A stretch of 64,000 nucleotides of DNA from Planctomycetota bacterium (GCA_019636275.1 JAHBXY010000001.1:62001-126000); one strand, 5' to 3'; shown: positions 43,732 to 52,802, numbered from the stretch's first letter. Numbers and translations are program-made. Notes: a model not told the origin generated them from the letters alone.

Positions 43732-44670
43732 ATGAGTCCATCCCGTAACACCGTCGGTGGTTGGCTTGTGGTCACCCTGGCCCTCGTGGTCGGCGTGGTC
43801 GGGCTCGGCCTGCTCCTGGGTGACGGCGACGGCAAGGCCGACCCGCGCCAGGGCGGCCGGGGTGGCCCGACCCCCGAGGCGCCGGTCGTGCCGCTCGACC
43901 CTCCCTCCGCCCAGGCCCGAGGCCAGGACGGCGCGGCGCTCACCAACCGGCAGCCCGCCGGCGCGGTCGACCCGGCCGGGGCCGACGACGGGGCCGGCCT
44001 CGACCTGAGCCACGACGAGATCCGCGCCCGCCTCGCCGCCGGCGAGCCCGGCATGGAGCTCCTTGCCGCGCGCCTGCCCGAGCACGGGCAGCCCGCGCCG
44101 CTCACGCCGCGCTGGGACGTCGGCGACGAGTGGGTCGTCGAGACCTGGTACCTCCAGGCGCAGGCGCACGGCGACGAGTGGATCGGGCCGGCGGTGTGGC
44201 GCTTCCGCGTCGAGCGCGAGGTCGGGTTCCGCGACGAGCCCTGCCTCGAGGTCACCGTCACCCGCGCCGACGAGCCGCAGGTCCCGCCGGTCACGCTGTG
44301 GATCGCCCGCGGCGGCCACCTCGCCGGCGTCGAGACGACCGTCACCCAGCAGGGCAAGAGCCAGCGCGCCCTCCACGTGATTCCGCGCGGCGAGACGCCC
44401 GAGGCCAGCCGCGCGCCGCTCACGTCGGCGCCCGTGCGCCTGCCGCCGCCGGGCGCCGCCGCCCGGCACGCGCCGGCCGGCCTGCCGTTCGACCTCCTGG
44501 GCGCCGCGCCGCCCGAGGCCGCCGCGCACCTCCGCGCCGACGGCCCCACCCTGGACATCGAGTTCCGAGACCCGCTCGACGGCACGACCGTCCGCCAGCG
44601 CTGGGCCCCCGGGGACCTGCGCTGGCCCGTGGTCTCCCGCACGGAGACGACGCTCTCGCTCCGGCGCTGA
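43732..44670 (+). CDS. membrane-anchored protein of unknown function
   Basis: 312 residues. One N-terminal membrane helix (GGWLVVTLALVVGVVGLGLLLG) acts as signal anchor, followed by a long low-complexity Pro/Gly/Asp linker (about 35-100) and an exported domain of ~200 residues with beta-strand character: RWDVGDEWVVETWYLQA, WRFRVEREVGFRDEPCLEVTV, VTLWIARGGHLAGVETTV. No family recognised. It is followed after 28 bases by the large secreted transglutaminase-like protein in the same direction, so both may be one operon. GAAGAGGCGAG precedes the ATG. Confidence 0.65.
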   Translation: MSPSRNTVGGWLVVTLALVVGVVGLGLLLGDGDGKADPRQGGRGGPTPEAPVVPLDPPSAQARGQDGAALTNRQPAGAVDPAGADDGAGLDLSHDEIRARLAAGEPGMELLAARLPEHGQPAPLTPRWDVGDEWVVETWYLQAQAHGDEWIGPAVWRFRVEREVGFRDEPCLEVTVTRADEPQVPPVTLWIARGGHLAGVETTVTQQGKSQRALHVIPRGETPEASRAPLTSAPVRLPPPGAAARHAPAGLPFDLLGAAPPEAAAHLRADGPTLDIEFRDPLDGTTVRQRWAPGDLRWPVVSRTETTLSLRR

Positions 44671-44698
44671 CCAAGAAGTTCGCCACAAGAGAACGACC

Positions 44699-47269
44699 AT
44701 GAAGCGACTGATCACCCCCGGCGTGGCCGGGCTGGCCCTGACGATCCTCTTCTCCGCCGCCGCCGCCGGCCGCGAGATCGACCTCGGCGACGTGCGCATC
44801 ACCGCGCCCGGCGATCGCGAGGGCCGCGCGGCGATCACGCCGTGGTCCGGCCAGTGGTGGCCCATGTCCTCGGGCAAGCTGGCGCTCGGCTGGAACGGCA
44901 CGGGCAACGACTTCACCTACGACCCGGCCACGAAGCAGTACCGCCGGGCGGCCACGCAGAAGCCGGCCGGCGACCTGTCGCCCTTCCTCAAGTTCGACGA
45001 GTGGCGCCGCCTCGTCACCGGCACCGACCCGGGCTCGGCGCTCGTCGAGCTGCACGGCCAGGGCAGCTTCCGCCACCACGTCCACGGCGACGAGAAGGAG
45101 CGCCTCGACCGCGAGGGGGTCTCCTACTCGTGGTGGGGCCACTGCAACGGCTGGTGCGCGGCGGCCATCCTCGAGAAGGAGCCGATCGGCCCGGTCGAGG
45201 CGCGCGGCGTGCGCTTCGAGGTCGCCGACCTCAAGGGGATCCTCAGCGAGTGCCACTACGGCGTCGAGAGCGACTTCACCGGCCGCCGCTACGACGCGCC
45301 GTCGGCCGCCGTGCGCGACTCGCGCGAGACCGGCAAGCGCCTGCTCGCCGCGCTGAACGGCAACCAGCCGGCGCCGGTGGCGGAGTACGTCGCCTGGTAC
45401 GAGAAGGCCTACTCGACGACGCTCTCGCCCACGGTGCGCCAGTCGATCCGCCCGAGCGACTTCAAGGCGCAGCTCGAGTACTACGAGACCTGGTGCGCCG
45501 ACCGCTTCGATGCGGCATACGCCGACCTCGCGCCGCACGTGTTCCACCAGATCCTCGAGGCGGTGATCGGCCAGCGCCGCCTGTCGCTCGTGTTCGACAT
45601 CGACGCGGGCGCCGAGGTGTGGAACCACCCGGCCTACGCCTACAGCTCGTCGATCGAGCGCGTGCGCACGTTCACCGAGGGCAACGCCCAGCGCACCGAG
45701 TGGCGCGCGCGGACGGTCGTGACCTACGCGACCGACGGCGTGTCGGAGTCGATCCTGGGCGTCGAGGCGTTCACGCGCACCTACACCTACACGCTGATCA
45801 CGGACGCCGCCGGCAAGCCGATCGGCGGCGCGTGGACCGGCGCCAGCGTCGACGACCACCCGGACTTCGCCTGGCTGCCGACGTTCAACTCGGCCAGCGC
45901 CGACTCGAGCGAGAACCCGCGCATGCCGTTCGGACAGGTGACGGAGCTCCTGGCCGTCGATCACCTGGCGACGACGGCCCGCGCGTTCGACCTCGAGGCG
46001 CACGGCGTGGCGGCGAGCAGCCGGCGCGCGGCCGGCAACACGACCACCTGGGAGCAGCCGCTCGCCGTGCAGGGCGACGCGACGCTGGCCGTGCGCGTGC
46101 GCGCCGGGCAGGCCGTGACGCGCGTGACCTACCACGAGCAGCGGCTGAACACGTCGGGCGCCCACCCGACCGTGCGCCGCGACCCGCTCGTGGCGCTCGG
46201 CGAGTCGACGACCGGCCCCCGGTTCGAGGTCACCGCGCGGCTGGCGACCGGCAAGCGCATGGTCCTGGCCTACGCCTACGACGCCACGGGGCGCCTGCTC
46301 GGCGTCGACGAGGTCACGCTCGACGTGGGCGCCGCGCCGGCGCCGCGGCCGACGGACGACGTCTACGAGCCGAACAACACGGCCGCCACGGCGGCGCGGG
46401 TCGCGCCGGGCGTCTACCGCGACCTGGTGTGCAACGACGACGACTGGTTCTCGGTCGTGCTCACGAGCCCGGGCAGCCTGTCGGTGACGATCGACTTCCG
46501 CCACGCCGAGGGCGACCTCGACCTGCACGTCGACGGCCCGTCGGGCCGCGTCGGCCGCAGCGAGAGCACGGGCGACCGCGAGCGCGTCGAGGTGGCCAGC
46601 GTCCCGGCCGGCACCTACCTGGTCCGCGTGTTCGGCTACCAGGGCGCCCGCGCCCGCTACACGCTGACGGTCGCCACGACGCCGGCGGCGCCGACCGGTC
46701 CGGCGGACGACCGCTTCGAGCCGAACAACACGCGGGCCGCGGCCGCGGCGATCGCCGCCGGCAGCTACCCGGGCCTCGTCTGCAACGACGACGACTGGTT
46801 CAAGGTCACGCTCGGGGCCGAGGCGACCCTCGAGGTGCGGATCGCCTTCCGCCACGCCGAGGGCGACCTCGACCTGTCGGTGAGCAACGCGGCCGGGACG
46901 GTCCTGCGCTCGAGCACGTCGTCGGCCGACGGCGAGCTGATCCGCCTCGAGCGCCAGCCCGCCGGGGACTACTTCGTGCGCGTCTACGGCTACCGCGGCG
47001 CGCGCGCCGGCTACGACCTGACCGTCACGGCCACGCCGACCACGCCGACGGTGACCCCGCCGCCCGCGACGACGACGAGCACCGGCACGATCACCGCGAC
47101 GACGCTCAACGTGCGCCGCGGCCCGGGGACGACCTTCGCGATCGTCACGACGCTGAGCCAGAACGCCGTCGTCACGATCCTCGAGGAGCGCAGCGGCTGG
47201 CTGCGCGTCACCTGGACCGGCGCGCCGACGGGCGAGCTGTGGGTGTCGGCGTCTTTCGTCCGGCGCTGA
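44699..47269 (+). CDS. secreted transglutaminase-elicitor-like protein with two PPC domains and an SH3b domain
   Basis: 856 residues. A signal peptide (MKRLITPGVAGLALTILFSAAAAG) precedes a ~500-residue domain with the motif SYSWWGHCNGWCAAAIL around Cys149, the signature of the transglutaminase-elicitor (Phytophthora GP42-like) family, in which the Cys works with downstream His and Asp. EVWNHPAYAYSSS near residue 305 is a likely His region. Two pre-peptidase C-terminal (PPC) beta domains follow at about 552-655 and 669-775 (DVYEPNNTAATA...CNDDDWFSV and DRFEPNNTRAAA...CNDDDWFKV, each ending GTYLVRVFGY-like). An SH3b domain closes the protein (ITATTLNVRRGPGTTFAIVTTL). It likely cross-links or cleaves protein outside the cell, held by the SH3b/PPC modules to wall or matrix (inference). 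A strong hairpin follows the stop. Confidence 0.85.
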   Translation: MKRLITPGVAGLALTILFSAAAAGREIDLGDVRITAPGDREGRAAITPWSGQWWPMSSGKLALGWNGTGNDFTYDPATKQYRRAATQKPAGDLSPFLKFDEWRRLVTGTDPGSALVELHGQGSFRHHVHGDEKERLDREGVSYSWWGHCNGWCAAAILEKEPIGPVEARGVRFEVADLKGILSECHYGVESDFTGRRYDAPSAAVRDSRETGKRLLAALNGNQPAPVAEYVAWYEKAYSTTLSPTVRQSIRPSDFKAQLEYYETWCADRFDAAYADLAPHVFHQILEAVIGQRRLSLVFDIDAGAEVWNHPAYAYSSSIERVRTFTEGNAQRTEWRARTVVTYATDGVSESILGVEAFTRTYTYTLITDAAGKPIGGAWTGASVDDHPDFAWLPTFNSASADSSENPRMPFGQVTELLAVDHLATTARAFDLEAHGVAASSRRAAGNTTTWEQPLAVQGDATLAVRVRAGQAVTRVTYHEQRLNTSGAHPTVRRDPLVALGESTTGPRFEVTARLATGKRMVLAYAYDATGRLLGVDEVTLDVGAAPAPRPTDDVYEPNNTAATAARVAPGVYRDLVCNDDDWFSVVLTSPGSLSVTIDFRHAEGDLDLHVDGPSGRVGRSESTGDRERVEVASVPAGTYLVRVFGYQGARARYTLTVATTPAAPTGPADDRFEPNNTRAAAAAIAAGSYPGLVCNDDDWFKVTLGAEATLEVRIAFRHAEGDLDLSVSNAAGTVLRSSTSSADGELIRLERQPAGDYFVRVYGYRGARAGYDLTVTATPTTPTVTPPPATTTSTGTITATTLNVRRGPGTTFAIVTTLSQNAVVTILEERSGWLRVTWTGAPTGELWVSASFVRR

Positions 47270-47289
47270 GCGCCTCGCGTTGACGGGAG

Positions 47290-47322
47290 GCGGCGGGTCC
47301 GCGCGGCGCGTGGACCCGCCGC
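47290..47322. terminator. strong hairpin after the transglutaminase-like gene
   Basis: GCGGCGGGTCC and GGACCCGCCGC form a perfect 11-bp stem with an 11-base loop, starting 20 bases after the stop. There is no T-run. Position and stability fit a GC-rich terminator. Confidence 0.5.
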
Positions 47323-47388
47323 GCCATGTACCGGGGTGCCCCACGGCCGTCGGTGCGAGCGCGTAGGATCGTCGCCCCGGGGGAGTCC

Positions 47389-48435
47389 ATGGCGAAGGGA
47401 CGCGCGAAGAAGAAGGCCGGCGCAAAGAAGAAGGCCACGGCCCCGAAGGCCGGCGCGAAGAAGAAGGCTGGCGCGAAGAAGAAGGCCGGCGCGAAGAAGA
47501 AGGCCGGCGCCAAGAAGAAGGCCGGCGCCAAGAAGAAGGCCACGGACCCGAAGGCCGGCGCGACGAAGAGGGCCGGCGCGAAGAGGAAGGCCACAGCCGC
47601 GAAGCCCCGCGCGAAGAAGAAGACCGCCGCGACCCTCATGTCGCCGCAGGTCGAGACGCGGAGGACGCCTCGGCCGACCGCGGCCCGGCAGGTCGCCGAC
47701 GCCATGCAGGCCCCGCTCGCGCCCCCGGCGGCCGCGCCGTCGGGGTCGCTGTACCCCGAGGTCGTCGGGCTGACGCCCAAGCTGCTCCTGGGCGGCGCGG
47801 CGCGCCTCCCCGTGGCGCAGCTCGCCCGCGCGGCGCGCCTGGCGTGGTTCGCCGACGGCGAGGCCCGGCCGGAGCTCCGCGTCGAGCCGCCGGTGGGCGG
47901 CGCCCTGACGCCGCTCCCGTCGTCGCACTCGTACGTCGCCGACCTGCTGCCGGACGGCGCCCTGCGGGTGACCTTCGCCTCGACGACCGACGCAGCCTGG
48001 GAGCTCGACCTCACGCCGCGCCTGAACGAGGCCGCGGCGCAGCTCGCGACGACGCTCCCCGAGGGCGCGGCCCTCGAGCTGATCGCCGCCTCGCCGAGCG
48101 CCGCCGACGGCGTGGCCCTGCGCTGCTGCGGCCTCGTGCGCGGCGGGACCTGGGAGGTGCTGTCCACCTACCCGCCGCTCGCGCGCGGCCGCCTCGACGC
48201 CGCGCTCTCCCTCTCCGCCGAGGTCGACGGCGGCGAGGCGTTGACCCTCACGCCGGCGGAGGGCGACGACGTCCTCGCCTGGGCCGCGGAGGAGGGCGTG
48301 CTCGCCCCCGGCGCCGCGACGCAGGGCGAGGGCCTCCTCTCCCTCGTGCGCCGCGACCCGGTCGCGCTCTCGTCCCTGGGCCGACGGCTCTTCCGGCGGC
48401 GCTTCGCGGACGCGTGGCCGCTGGCCCCAGACTGA
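47389..48435 (+). CDS. Lys/Ala-repeat protein with unknown C-terminal domain
   Basis: 348 residues. The N-terminal ~75 residues are highly basic with a tandem AGAKKK hexamer (one copy, a spacer ATAPK, then five perfect copies, ATDPK, and degenerate AGATKR AGAKRK), reminiscent of histone-H1/HU-tail (SPKA-like) DNA-binding tails. The ~225-residue C-terminal part is acidic/neutral and folded-looking (LYPEVVGLTPKLLLGGAARLPVAQLARAARLAWFADGEARPEL...VLSTYPPLARGRLDAALSLSAEV) with no recognised family. The basic tail may bind nucleic acid or polyanions (inference). ATG at 47389 is preceded by GGGGGAG; an upstream start at 47326 would add unlike residues. Confidence 0.65.
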   Translation: MAKGRAKKKAGAKKKATAPKAGAKKKAGAKKKAGAKKKAGAKKKAGAKKKATDPKAGATKRAGAKRKATAAKPRAKKKTAATLMSPQVETRRTPRPTAARQVADAMQAPLAPPAAAPSGSLYPEVVGLTPKLLLGGAARLPVAQLARAARLAWFADGEARPELRVEPPVGGALTPLPSSHSYVADLLPDGALRVTFASTTDAAWELDLTPRLNEAAAQLATTLPEGAALELIAASPSAADGVALRCCGLVRGGTWEVLSTYPPLARGRLDAALSLSAEVDGGEALTLTPAEGDDVLAWAAEEGVLAPGAATQGEGLLSLVRRDPVALSSLGRRLFRRRFADAWPLAPD

Positions 48436-48480
48436 CGGGTCCGTGACCCCGACGTGACGTCCCGCGCCGACGCTCGCGGC

Positions 48481-49152
48481 GTGACCCCGGCCGCCTGCTG
48501 CCAGAGGCTCCTCCTGCTCGCCGCGCTCGCGTGGACGGCGCAGGGCTGCGGCGCGGCCACGCGCGAGGAGGCCGCCGACACGGCAGCCCGGCGGGCGCTG
48601 GACGCGGCGACGCTCCAGCGCTGGCCCAAGGCGCGCCTGGAGGTCGACCGGGCGCACCGATTGGGACACGAGGACGCGCCCACGCTGCGGCGGCTGATCG
48701 ACGAGGCCGAGCACCTGGCGAACCTCCCCGAGTGGGCGCGGGGGCCAACCTCTTGGACGCCGGAGGACGTGAACCTCCCTTACGAGCCCAGCCCGCAGGA
48801 GGTCGTCGTCCACAAGCGATCGTCCCGCCAACCTCACTGGCGCCTGCATCCGGCGCTGACGGCGGGACCGCCTGGCGCACCGCCCTTCTTGCAGGGCTAC
48901 GTCGAAGCGCTCGAGACCCGGAGGACCACGCTCAACTTCGTGGACGTCCCGCTCGACGAGGTCGTGTCGTTCCTCCAGGACATCACGGGCCTGAACCTCG
49001 TCCTCGAGCCGGGGGCTGCTGGCCGGCAGCTCACGCTGCGCGTGCGTGACGTCCCTCTCCACGACGCGCTCGTCCTCGTCGCCGAGGAGGCCGACCTCCT
49101 CGTCGGGTTCGACCCGACGGGTCAGGCGCTCCTGCTCACCCCGCTCCCCTGA
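48481..49152 (+). CDS. lipoprotein-like protein with STN/secretin-type N domain
   Basis: About 223 residues. It begins with a hydrophobic segment ending in Cys (CCQRLLLLAALAWTAQGC), a signal peptide with an imperfect lipobox. A helical stretch follows (AADTAARRALDAATLQRWPKARLEVDRAHRLGHEDAPTL). The C-terminal ~80 residues match the STN domain of secretins and TonB-dependent receptors: TTLNFVDVPLDEVVSFLQDITGLNLVLEP, LTLRVRDVPLHDALVLVAEEADLLVGFDPTGQALLLTPL. No secretin barrel is present, so it is a stand-alone N domain as found in planctomycete genomes. A GTG at 48454 is an alternative start. Confidence 0.7.
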   Translation: MTPAACCQRLLLLAALAWTAQGCGAATREEAADTAARRALDAATLQRWPKARLEVDRAHRLGHEDAPTLRRLIDEAEHLANLPEWARGPTSWTPEDVNLPYEPSPQEVVVHKRSSRQPHWRLHPALTAGPPGAPPFLQGYVEALETRRTTLNFVDVPLDEVVSFLQDITGLNLVLEPGAAGRQLTLRVRDVPLHDALVLVAEEADLLVGFDPTGQALLLTPLP

Positions 49153-49195
49153 CGCGACGTTGTGCCCCGGACCCCCGCTGGCTACGTTGTCGTCC

Positions 49196-49720
49196 GTGCA
49201 CTGCCCCCACTGCGACAAGGACCTCAACGACGACCACCCGGCCTGCCCGGAGTGCAAGTTCCACATCTCCGACCTCGACGGAGAGCTGGGCGCGCCGCCC
49301 GAGCGGCAGGGGGACGTCCTCGACCGGGCCGGTGTGCTGACGGGCGACGAGCGCGAGCGCCTGGTCCGGCGCTGCGCCGACCTGAGGGCGCGGACCGGCG
49401 CCGAGCTCGTCGTGGTCACGGCGGCCTCGAGCGCGCCGCGCAAGCCGTCCGAGCACGCGTTCTGGCTGTTCAACCGCTGGGAGGTGGGCGGCCCCGCCCA
49501 CGCGGGGATCCTGGTGCTCCTGTCGCTCGCCGAGCGGCGGGTGGAGTCGGAGGTGGGAGTGGCGCTCGAAGACATCATCTCGGACGCGGCCAGCGGCGCC
49601 CTGCTCGAGGCGCACGCCGTGCCGTTCTTCGCCCTGGGCAGCTTCGGCGAGGGGCTCTACCAGGCGGTCGACGTGCTCGCGCAGCTCGTCGAGCATGCCC
49701 CGCGGAAGGCGTGGGCATGA
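49196..49720 (+). CDS. zinc-ribbon plus TPM-domain protein (TPM gene 1)
   Basis: 174 residues: an N-terminal zinc ribbon (MHCPHCDKDLNDDHPACPECKFHI) followed by a TPM domain (VLDRAGVLTGDERERLVRRCADLRARTGAELVVVTAASS, LFNRWEVGGPAHAGILVLLSLAERRVESEVGVALEDIISDAASGALLEAHAVPFF). TPM domains occur in YgcG-like proteins and the plant TLP18.3 photosystem repair phosphatase. There is no signal peptide, so it is cytoplasmic, unlike the two paralogs downstream. GTG at 49196 follows no clear ribosome site. Its stop overlaps the next gene (ATGA). Confidence 0.8.
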   Translation: MHCPHCDKDLNDDHPACPECKFHISDLDGELGAPPERQGDVLDRAGVLTGDERERLVRRCADLRARTGAELVVVTAASSAPRKPSEHAFWLFNRWEVGGPAHAGILVLLSLAERRVESEVGVALEDIISDAASGALLEAHAVPFFALGSFGEGLYQAVDVLAQLVEHAPRKAWA

Positions 49721-50910
49721 GGGGGGCCCCGGCCCTGGCGGCCGCGTTCGCCCTCCTCCTGGCGGTGGGGGCCCATGCCCGGGACGTCCCGCCGGCCCGG
49801 TTCCCCCTGCGCGACGACGCCGGCCTCCTCGACGGCAGCATGCACTCGGCCGTCCGCCGACTGTGCGTCGAGCTCGAGCGCGACACCGGCGCCGAGCTCG
49901 GGGTGCTCATCGTCCGGAGCGCCGGCGGCGAGGACCCCCGCGCCTTCGGCCTGCGCGTGTTCAACGCCTGGGGCGTTGGCAAGCGCGGCGTGGACAACGG
50001 CGTGCTGCTCCTCTTCGCCATGGAGGACCGCCGCATCGAGCTCATCGCCGGGCTCGGCTACGAGGACCTGTTCACGCCCGCGGCGTCGTCGTCGCTCCTC
50101 CAGGAGACGGTCGTGCCGCGCATGCGCGCCGGTCAGCCCGCGGACGCCGTCTTGACCGGTGTCCGCGCCGTCGCCTATCGGATGCGGGAGCACGAGCAGC
50201 GGCTGCGCCGCTTCGACCTCCTCCCGGAGCGCCCCGAGCCGGTCGGCTTCGGCGGCGGCGCCCTCGCGAGCCGCCTGGCCGACGTCGCCGCGCCGCCCCC
50301 GCCGCCCGCGAGCGCGTCGACGCCGACGCCGAGCCCGCCCTTCCGGACCGGCGTCACCGGCGGCTCGCGCGCGCACGGCTTCCTGCGCTTCCTGGCCGTG
50401 GTGGCGCTCCTCGGCTGGGGCGGGTTCCTCGTCTACGCGCTGAACCAGACCTTCTCCAGCGGGAAGCCCGTGCTCGGTCAGGGCGCGCTCTACGCCGTGG
50501 CGCTGGTCGTCCCGCTGGCGGTCGGCGGAGGGCTCGCCGCCTACGCGACGTCGCACCACGCCCACGACGCCCACGTCGACTTCGGCGTCGGCGGGGGCGG
50601 GCTCCTCGCGGGGATCATCGCCTGCGCGGTCGCCCGGCACATCTGCCCCCGGTGCAACCGCTGGATGAGCATCCGCTCGAGGACGCTCGTCTACGCGACC
50701 TACTACTCGAGCGGCACGGGAGAGCGCACCGAGCACTGCCGGCACTGCCGCTACCACCACGTCTACACCTACCGGATCCCGCGCAAGACGCAGTCGACGT
50801 CCTCGTCGTCCACGTCCTCCTCGAGCCGCTCCTACGGCGGCGGCTCGTCGAGCTCCTCCTCGTTCGGCGGCGGCGCCTCGCGGGGCGGCGGCGGAGGCGC
50901 GAGCTGGTGA
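49717..50910 (+). CDS. membrane TPM-domain protein, YgcG-like (TPM gene 2)
   Basis: 397 residues. Signal peptide (MRGAPALAAAFALLLAVGAHA), then a TPM domain (FPLRDDAGLLDGSMHSAVRRLCVELERDTGAELGVLIV, VFNAWGVGKRGVDNGVLLLFAMEDRRIELIAGLGYEDLF). A Pro/Thr linker and two or three membrane helices follow (FLRFLAVVALLGWGGFLVYAL, LYAVALVVPLAVGGGLAAYA, GLLAGIIACAVA). Next is a four-Cys zinc motif (CPRCNRWM...CRHCRYHH) and a Ser/Gly-rich tail ending GGGASRGGGGGASW, typical of YgcG/TPM membrane proteins. It shares overlaps with both neighbours (ATGA, GTGA), so the three TPM genes are translationally coupled. Confidence 0.88.
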   Translation: MRGAPALAAAFALLLAVGAHARDVPPARFPLRDDAGLLDGSMHSAVRRLCVELERDTGAELGVLIVRSAGGEDPRAFGLRVFNAWGVGKRGVDNGVLLLFAMEDRRIELIAGLGYEDLFTPAASSSLLQETVVPRMRAGQPADAVLTGVRAVAYRMREHEQRLRRFDLLPERPEPVGFGGGALASRLADVAAPPPPPASASTPTPSPPFRTGVTGGSRAHGFLRFLAVVALLGWGGFLVYALNQTFSSGKPVLGQGALYAVALVVPLAVGGGLAAYATSHHAHDAHVDFGVGGGGLLAGIIACAVARHICPRCNRWMSIRSRTLVYATYYSSGTGERTEHCRHCRYHHVYTYRIPRKTQSTSSSSTSSSSRSYGGGSSSSSSFGGGASRGGGGGASW

Positions 50911-52123
50911 CCCGCCTCGCTCGCGGCGCGCTGACCCTCGCGCTCGCCGCGGCGCCGCTCGCCGCCGCCCGGGACGTCCCTCCGGCGGTCTTCCCGCTGC
51001 GCGACGACGCCGGGGCGCTCGACGCCGCGACCGCCGCCGCCGTCCGCCGGGTGTGCGTCGACCTGGAGCGGGACACCGGCGCCGAGCTGGGCGTGCTGAT
51101 CGTCGGGAGCGCCGGCGGCGAGGACCCGCGCGCCTTCGGCCTCCGCGTCTTCAACGCCTGGGGCGTGGGCAAGCGCGGGCTGGACAACGGCGTGCTCCTC
51201 CTGGTCGCGATGCAGGACCGGCGGGTCGAGCTGATCGCCGGGACCGGTTACGAGGCCCTGTTCACGCCGGCGGCATCGTCGGCGCTCCTGCAGGAGGCGG
51301 TGGTCTCGCGCATGCGCGCCGGGCAGCCCGGCGAGGCCGTCCTCGCCGGTGCGCGCGCGGTGGCCGCCCGCGTGCGAGAGCACGAGCGCGAGCGCGCCGC
51401 GGGTGGTCCCGCGCGCCCGCCGGGGCGGACCGAGCCGGTCGCGTTCGGCGGCGCGCCCTCCAACCTGCTGCCTGAGGCGCCGGAGGCGTCGCCGGCGCAG
51501 CAGCGCCGGAGGCGCCGGCAGCAGCGCCGGCCTCGCCGTCCGAGGCGGCCCCCCCGCGTCGCGGCGCGCATCCCGCGGTGGCGGCGGCCAGGTGGGGGGG
51601 CCTCGTCCGCTTCCTCCTGGTCCTCGTGCTCCTCGCCTGGGTCGGGGGCGTCGCGCTCCTCTTCGAGCGCGCGTTCCGCGCGGGGACGCTGGCCCTCGGC
51701 CGGGCGGGCCTCTACACGGCGGTGGCGACCGGCCCCGTCCTGATCCTCGCGGTCCTTCCGTACGCCCGCTCCCTCCCCCGCTACAGCAGCATCGTCGGCG
51801 TGGACGCCTACATCGCGCTCTTCACGATGGCGGCGGCCGCGGCCGCCGGCTGGCTCACGACGCGCGTCTGCCGCCGCTGCAACCACTTCGTGTCGGTCAC
51901 CTCCCGCACGCTCGTCGAGGAGACCCACGACGCCGCCGGCGTCGGCGAACGGACGGAGCAGTGCCGCGGCTGCGACCATCACCGCGTCGAGGCCTACTCG
52001 ATCCCGGCCCGCCCGCGCTCCTCTGGGCGTGGCGGCTCGAGCGGCGCGTCGTCCTCTCGCGGCGGTGGGTCCTCGTTCGGCGGCGGCGCCTCCCGGGGCG
52101 GCGGCGGGGGCGCGAGCTGGTAG
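50907..52123 (+). CDS. membrane TPM-domain protein split by a -1 frameshift (TPM gene 3)
   Basis: A close paralog of gene 2. The frame from GTG 50907 gives a signal peptide and the TPM domain (FPLRDDAGALDAATAAAVRRVCVDLERDTGAELGVLIV, FNAWGVGKRGLDNGVLLLVAMQDRRVELIAGTGYEALF). At about 51495-51500, in a CCG/GCG/CAG-rich linker, the frame must drop back one base. The second frame then reads AAAPEAPAAAPASPSEAAPP, the helices LVRFLLVLVLLAWVGGVALLF and LYTAVATGPVLILAVLPYA, a CRRCNHFV...CRGCDHH zinc pair and the same GGGASRGGGGGASW end (frame closed at 52123). Unshifted translation runs into Arg/Ser-rich sequence until 51743. Either a real inactivating deletion or a base lost in sequencing. Confidence 0.8.
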
Positions 52124-52138
52124 CGCCCCGATCCCTAC

Positions 52139-52735
52139 CTAGAACGGCCCCGTGCGGTCGCCCTGCGCCGGCGACCCGGCTGGGCGGGCGGTCTCGACCC
52201 AGCGGAGGAAGGCCTCCCGATGGCGGTCGACCTCATCGACCGTCCCCAGCAGCCACACCGACCAGCGGTCGTCGCCCTGCCGCACGTAGGCGGCGACGAG
52301 CTTCATGCCCGCGCGGCGCGCGTCCCTCGGGCCGCTCGTCCCCTGCTGCTCGACGATCCGCACCTCGGGGTCGGCGGCGCGCCGGATCTCGACCACCTGG
52401 TCGGCGTCCGACAGCGGCGCCCCGTCCGCGCGCGACCACCCGGCCTTGAGGCGCCCGCGGTAGTCGGCGAACTCGCGCGCGCTCATCGCCATCACCGTGA
52501 CCCTCGGCCCCTCGGCCCCGTCCCCGGCCCCCGGGAGGGCGAACTCGAGGAGGAAGCGCCGCCGGCCCTCCGGCTCGACCTTGCGCCACCCGTCGGGGGC
52601 CGGGTCGAAGCGCACCTCGCGCGCCTGGCGGCGCGGCGCGGCCTCCGGCGGGCTCTCGTCGTCGGCCCGGCCGGGGGCCACAGCCGGGCCGAGGAGCAGC
52701 GCGACCAGCGCGAGCGCGCACACGGGACGGAGCAC
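52139..52735 (-). CDS. secreted protein of unknown function
   Basis: 198 residues with a signal peptide (MLRPVCALALVALLLGPAVAPGRA). The mature part begins charged (DDESPPEAAPRRQAREVRF) and continues as a small alpha/beta domain: FDPAPDGWRKVEPEGRRRFLLEFALPG, RVTVMAMSAREFADYRGRLKAGW, GMKLVAAYVRQGDDRWSVWLLGTVDEVDRHREAFLRWVETAR. This layout (gluing a WxxV opener to an AFLRWVETAR end) resembles small exported proteins that follow lipoprotein or protease genes, but no named family fits confidently. A GGAGGTG site precedes the GTG at 52735. Divergent from the PP2C-like gene. Confidence 0.7.
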   Translation of the reverse strand: MLRPVCALALVALLLGPAVAPGRADDESPPEAAPRRQAREVRFDPAPDGWRKVEPEGRRRFLLEFALPGAGDGAEGPRVTVMAMSAREFADYRGRLKAGWSRADGAPLSDADQVVEIRRAADPEVRIVEQQGTSGPRDARRAGMKLVAAYVRQGDDRWSVWLLGTVDEVDRHREAFLRWVETARPAGSPAQGDRTGPF

Positions 52736-52802
52736 GGGACACCTCCGGTGGCGCCCGACGATACCCGGGCACCCCGACGGCCGCGGGGGTATCGTCGGAC
52801 CC

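Noticed and set aside
51490..51505. Programmed -1 frameshifting in TPM gene 3, the PP2C-like gene and the ATPase
   Set aside because: No slippery heptamer with downstream pseudoknot is visible at any of the three sites; deletion or sequencing error is simpler.
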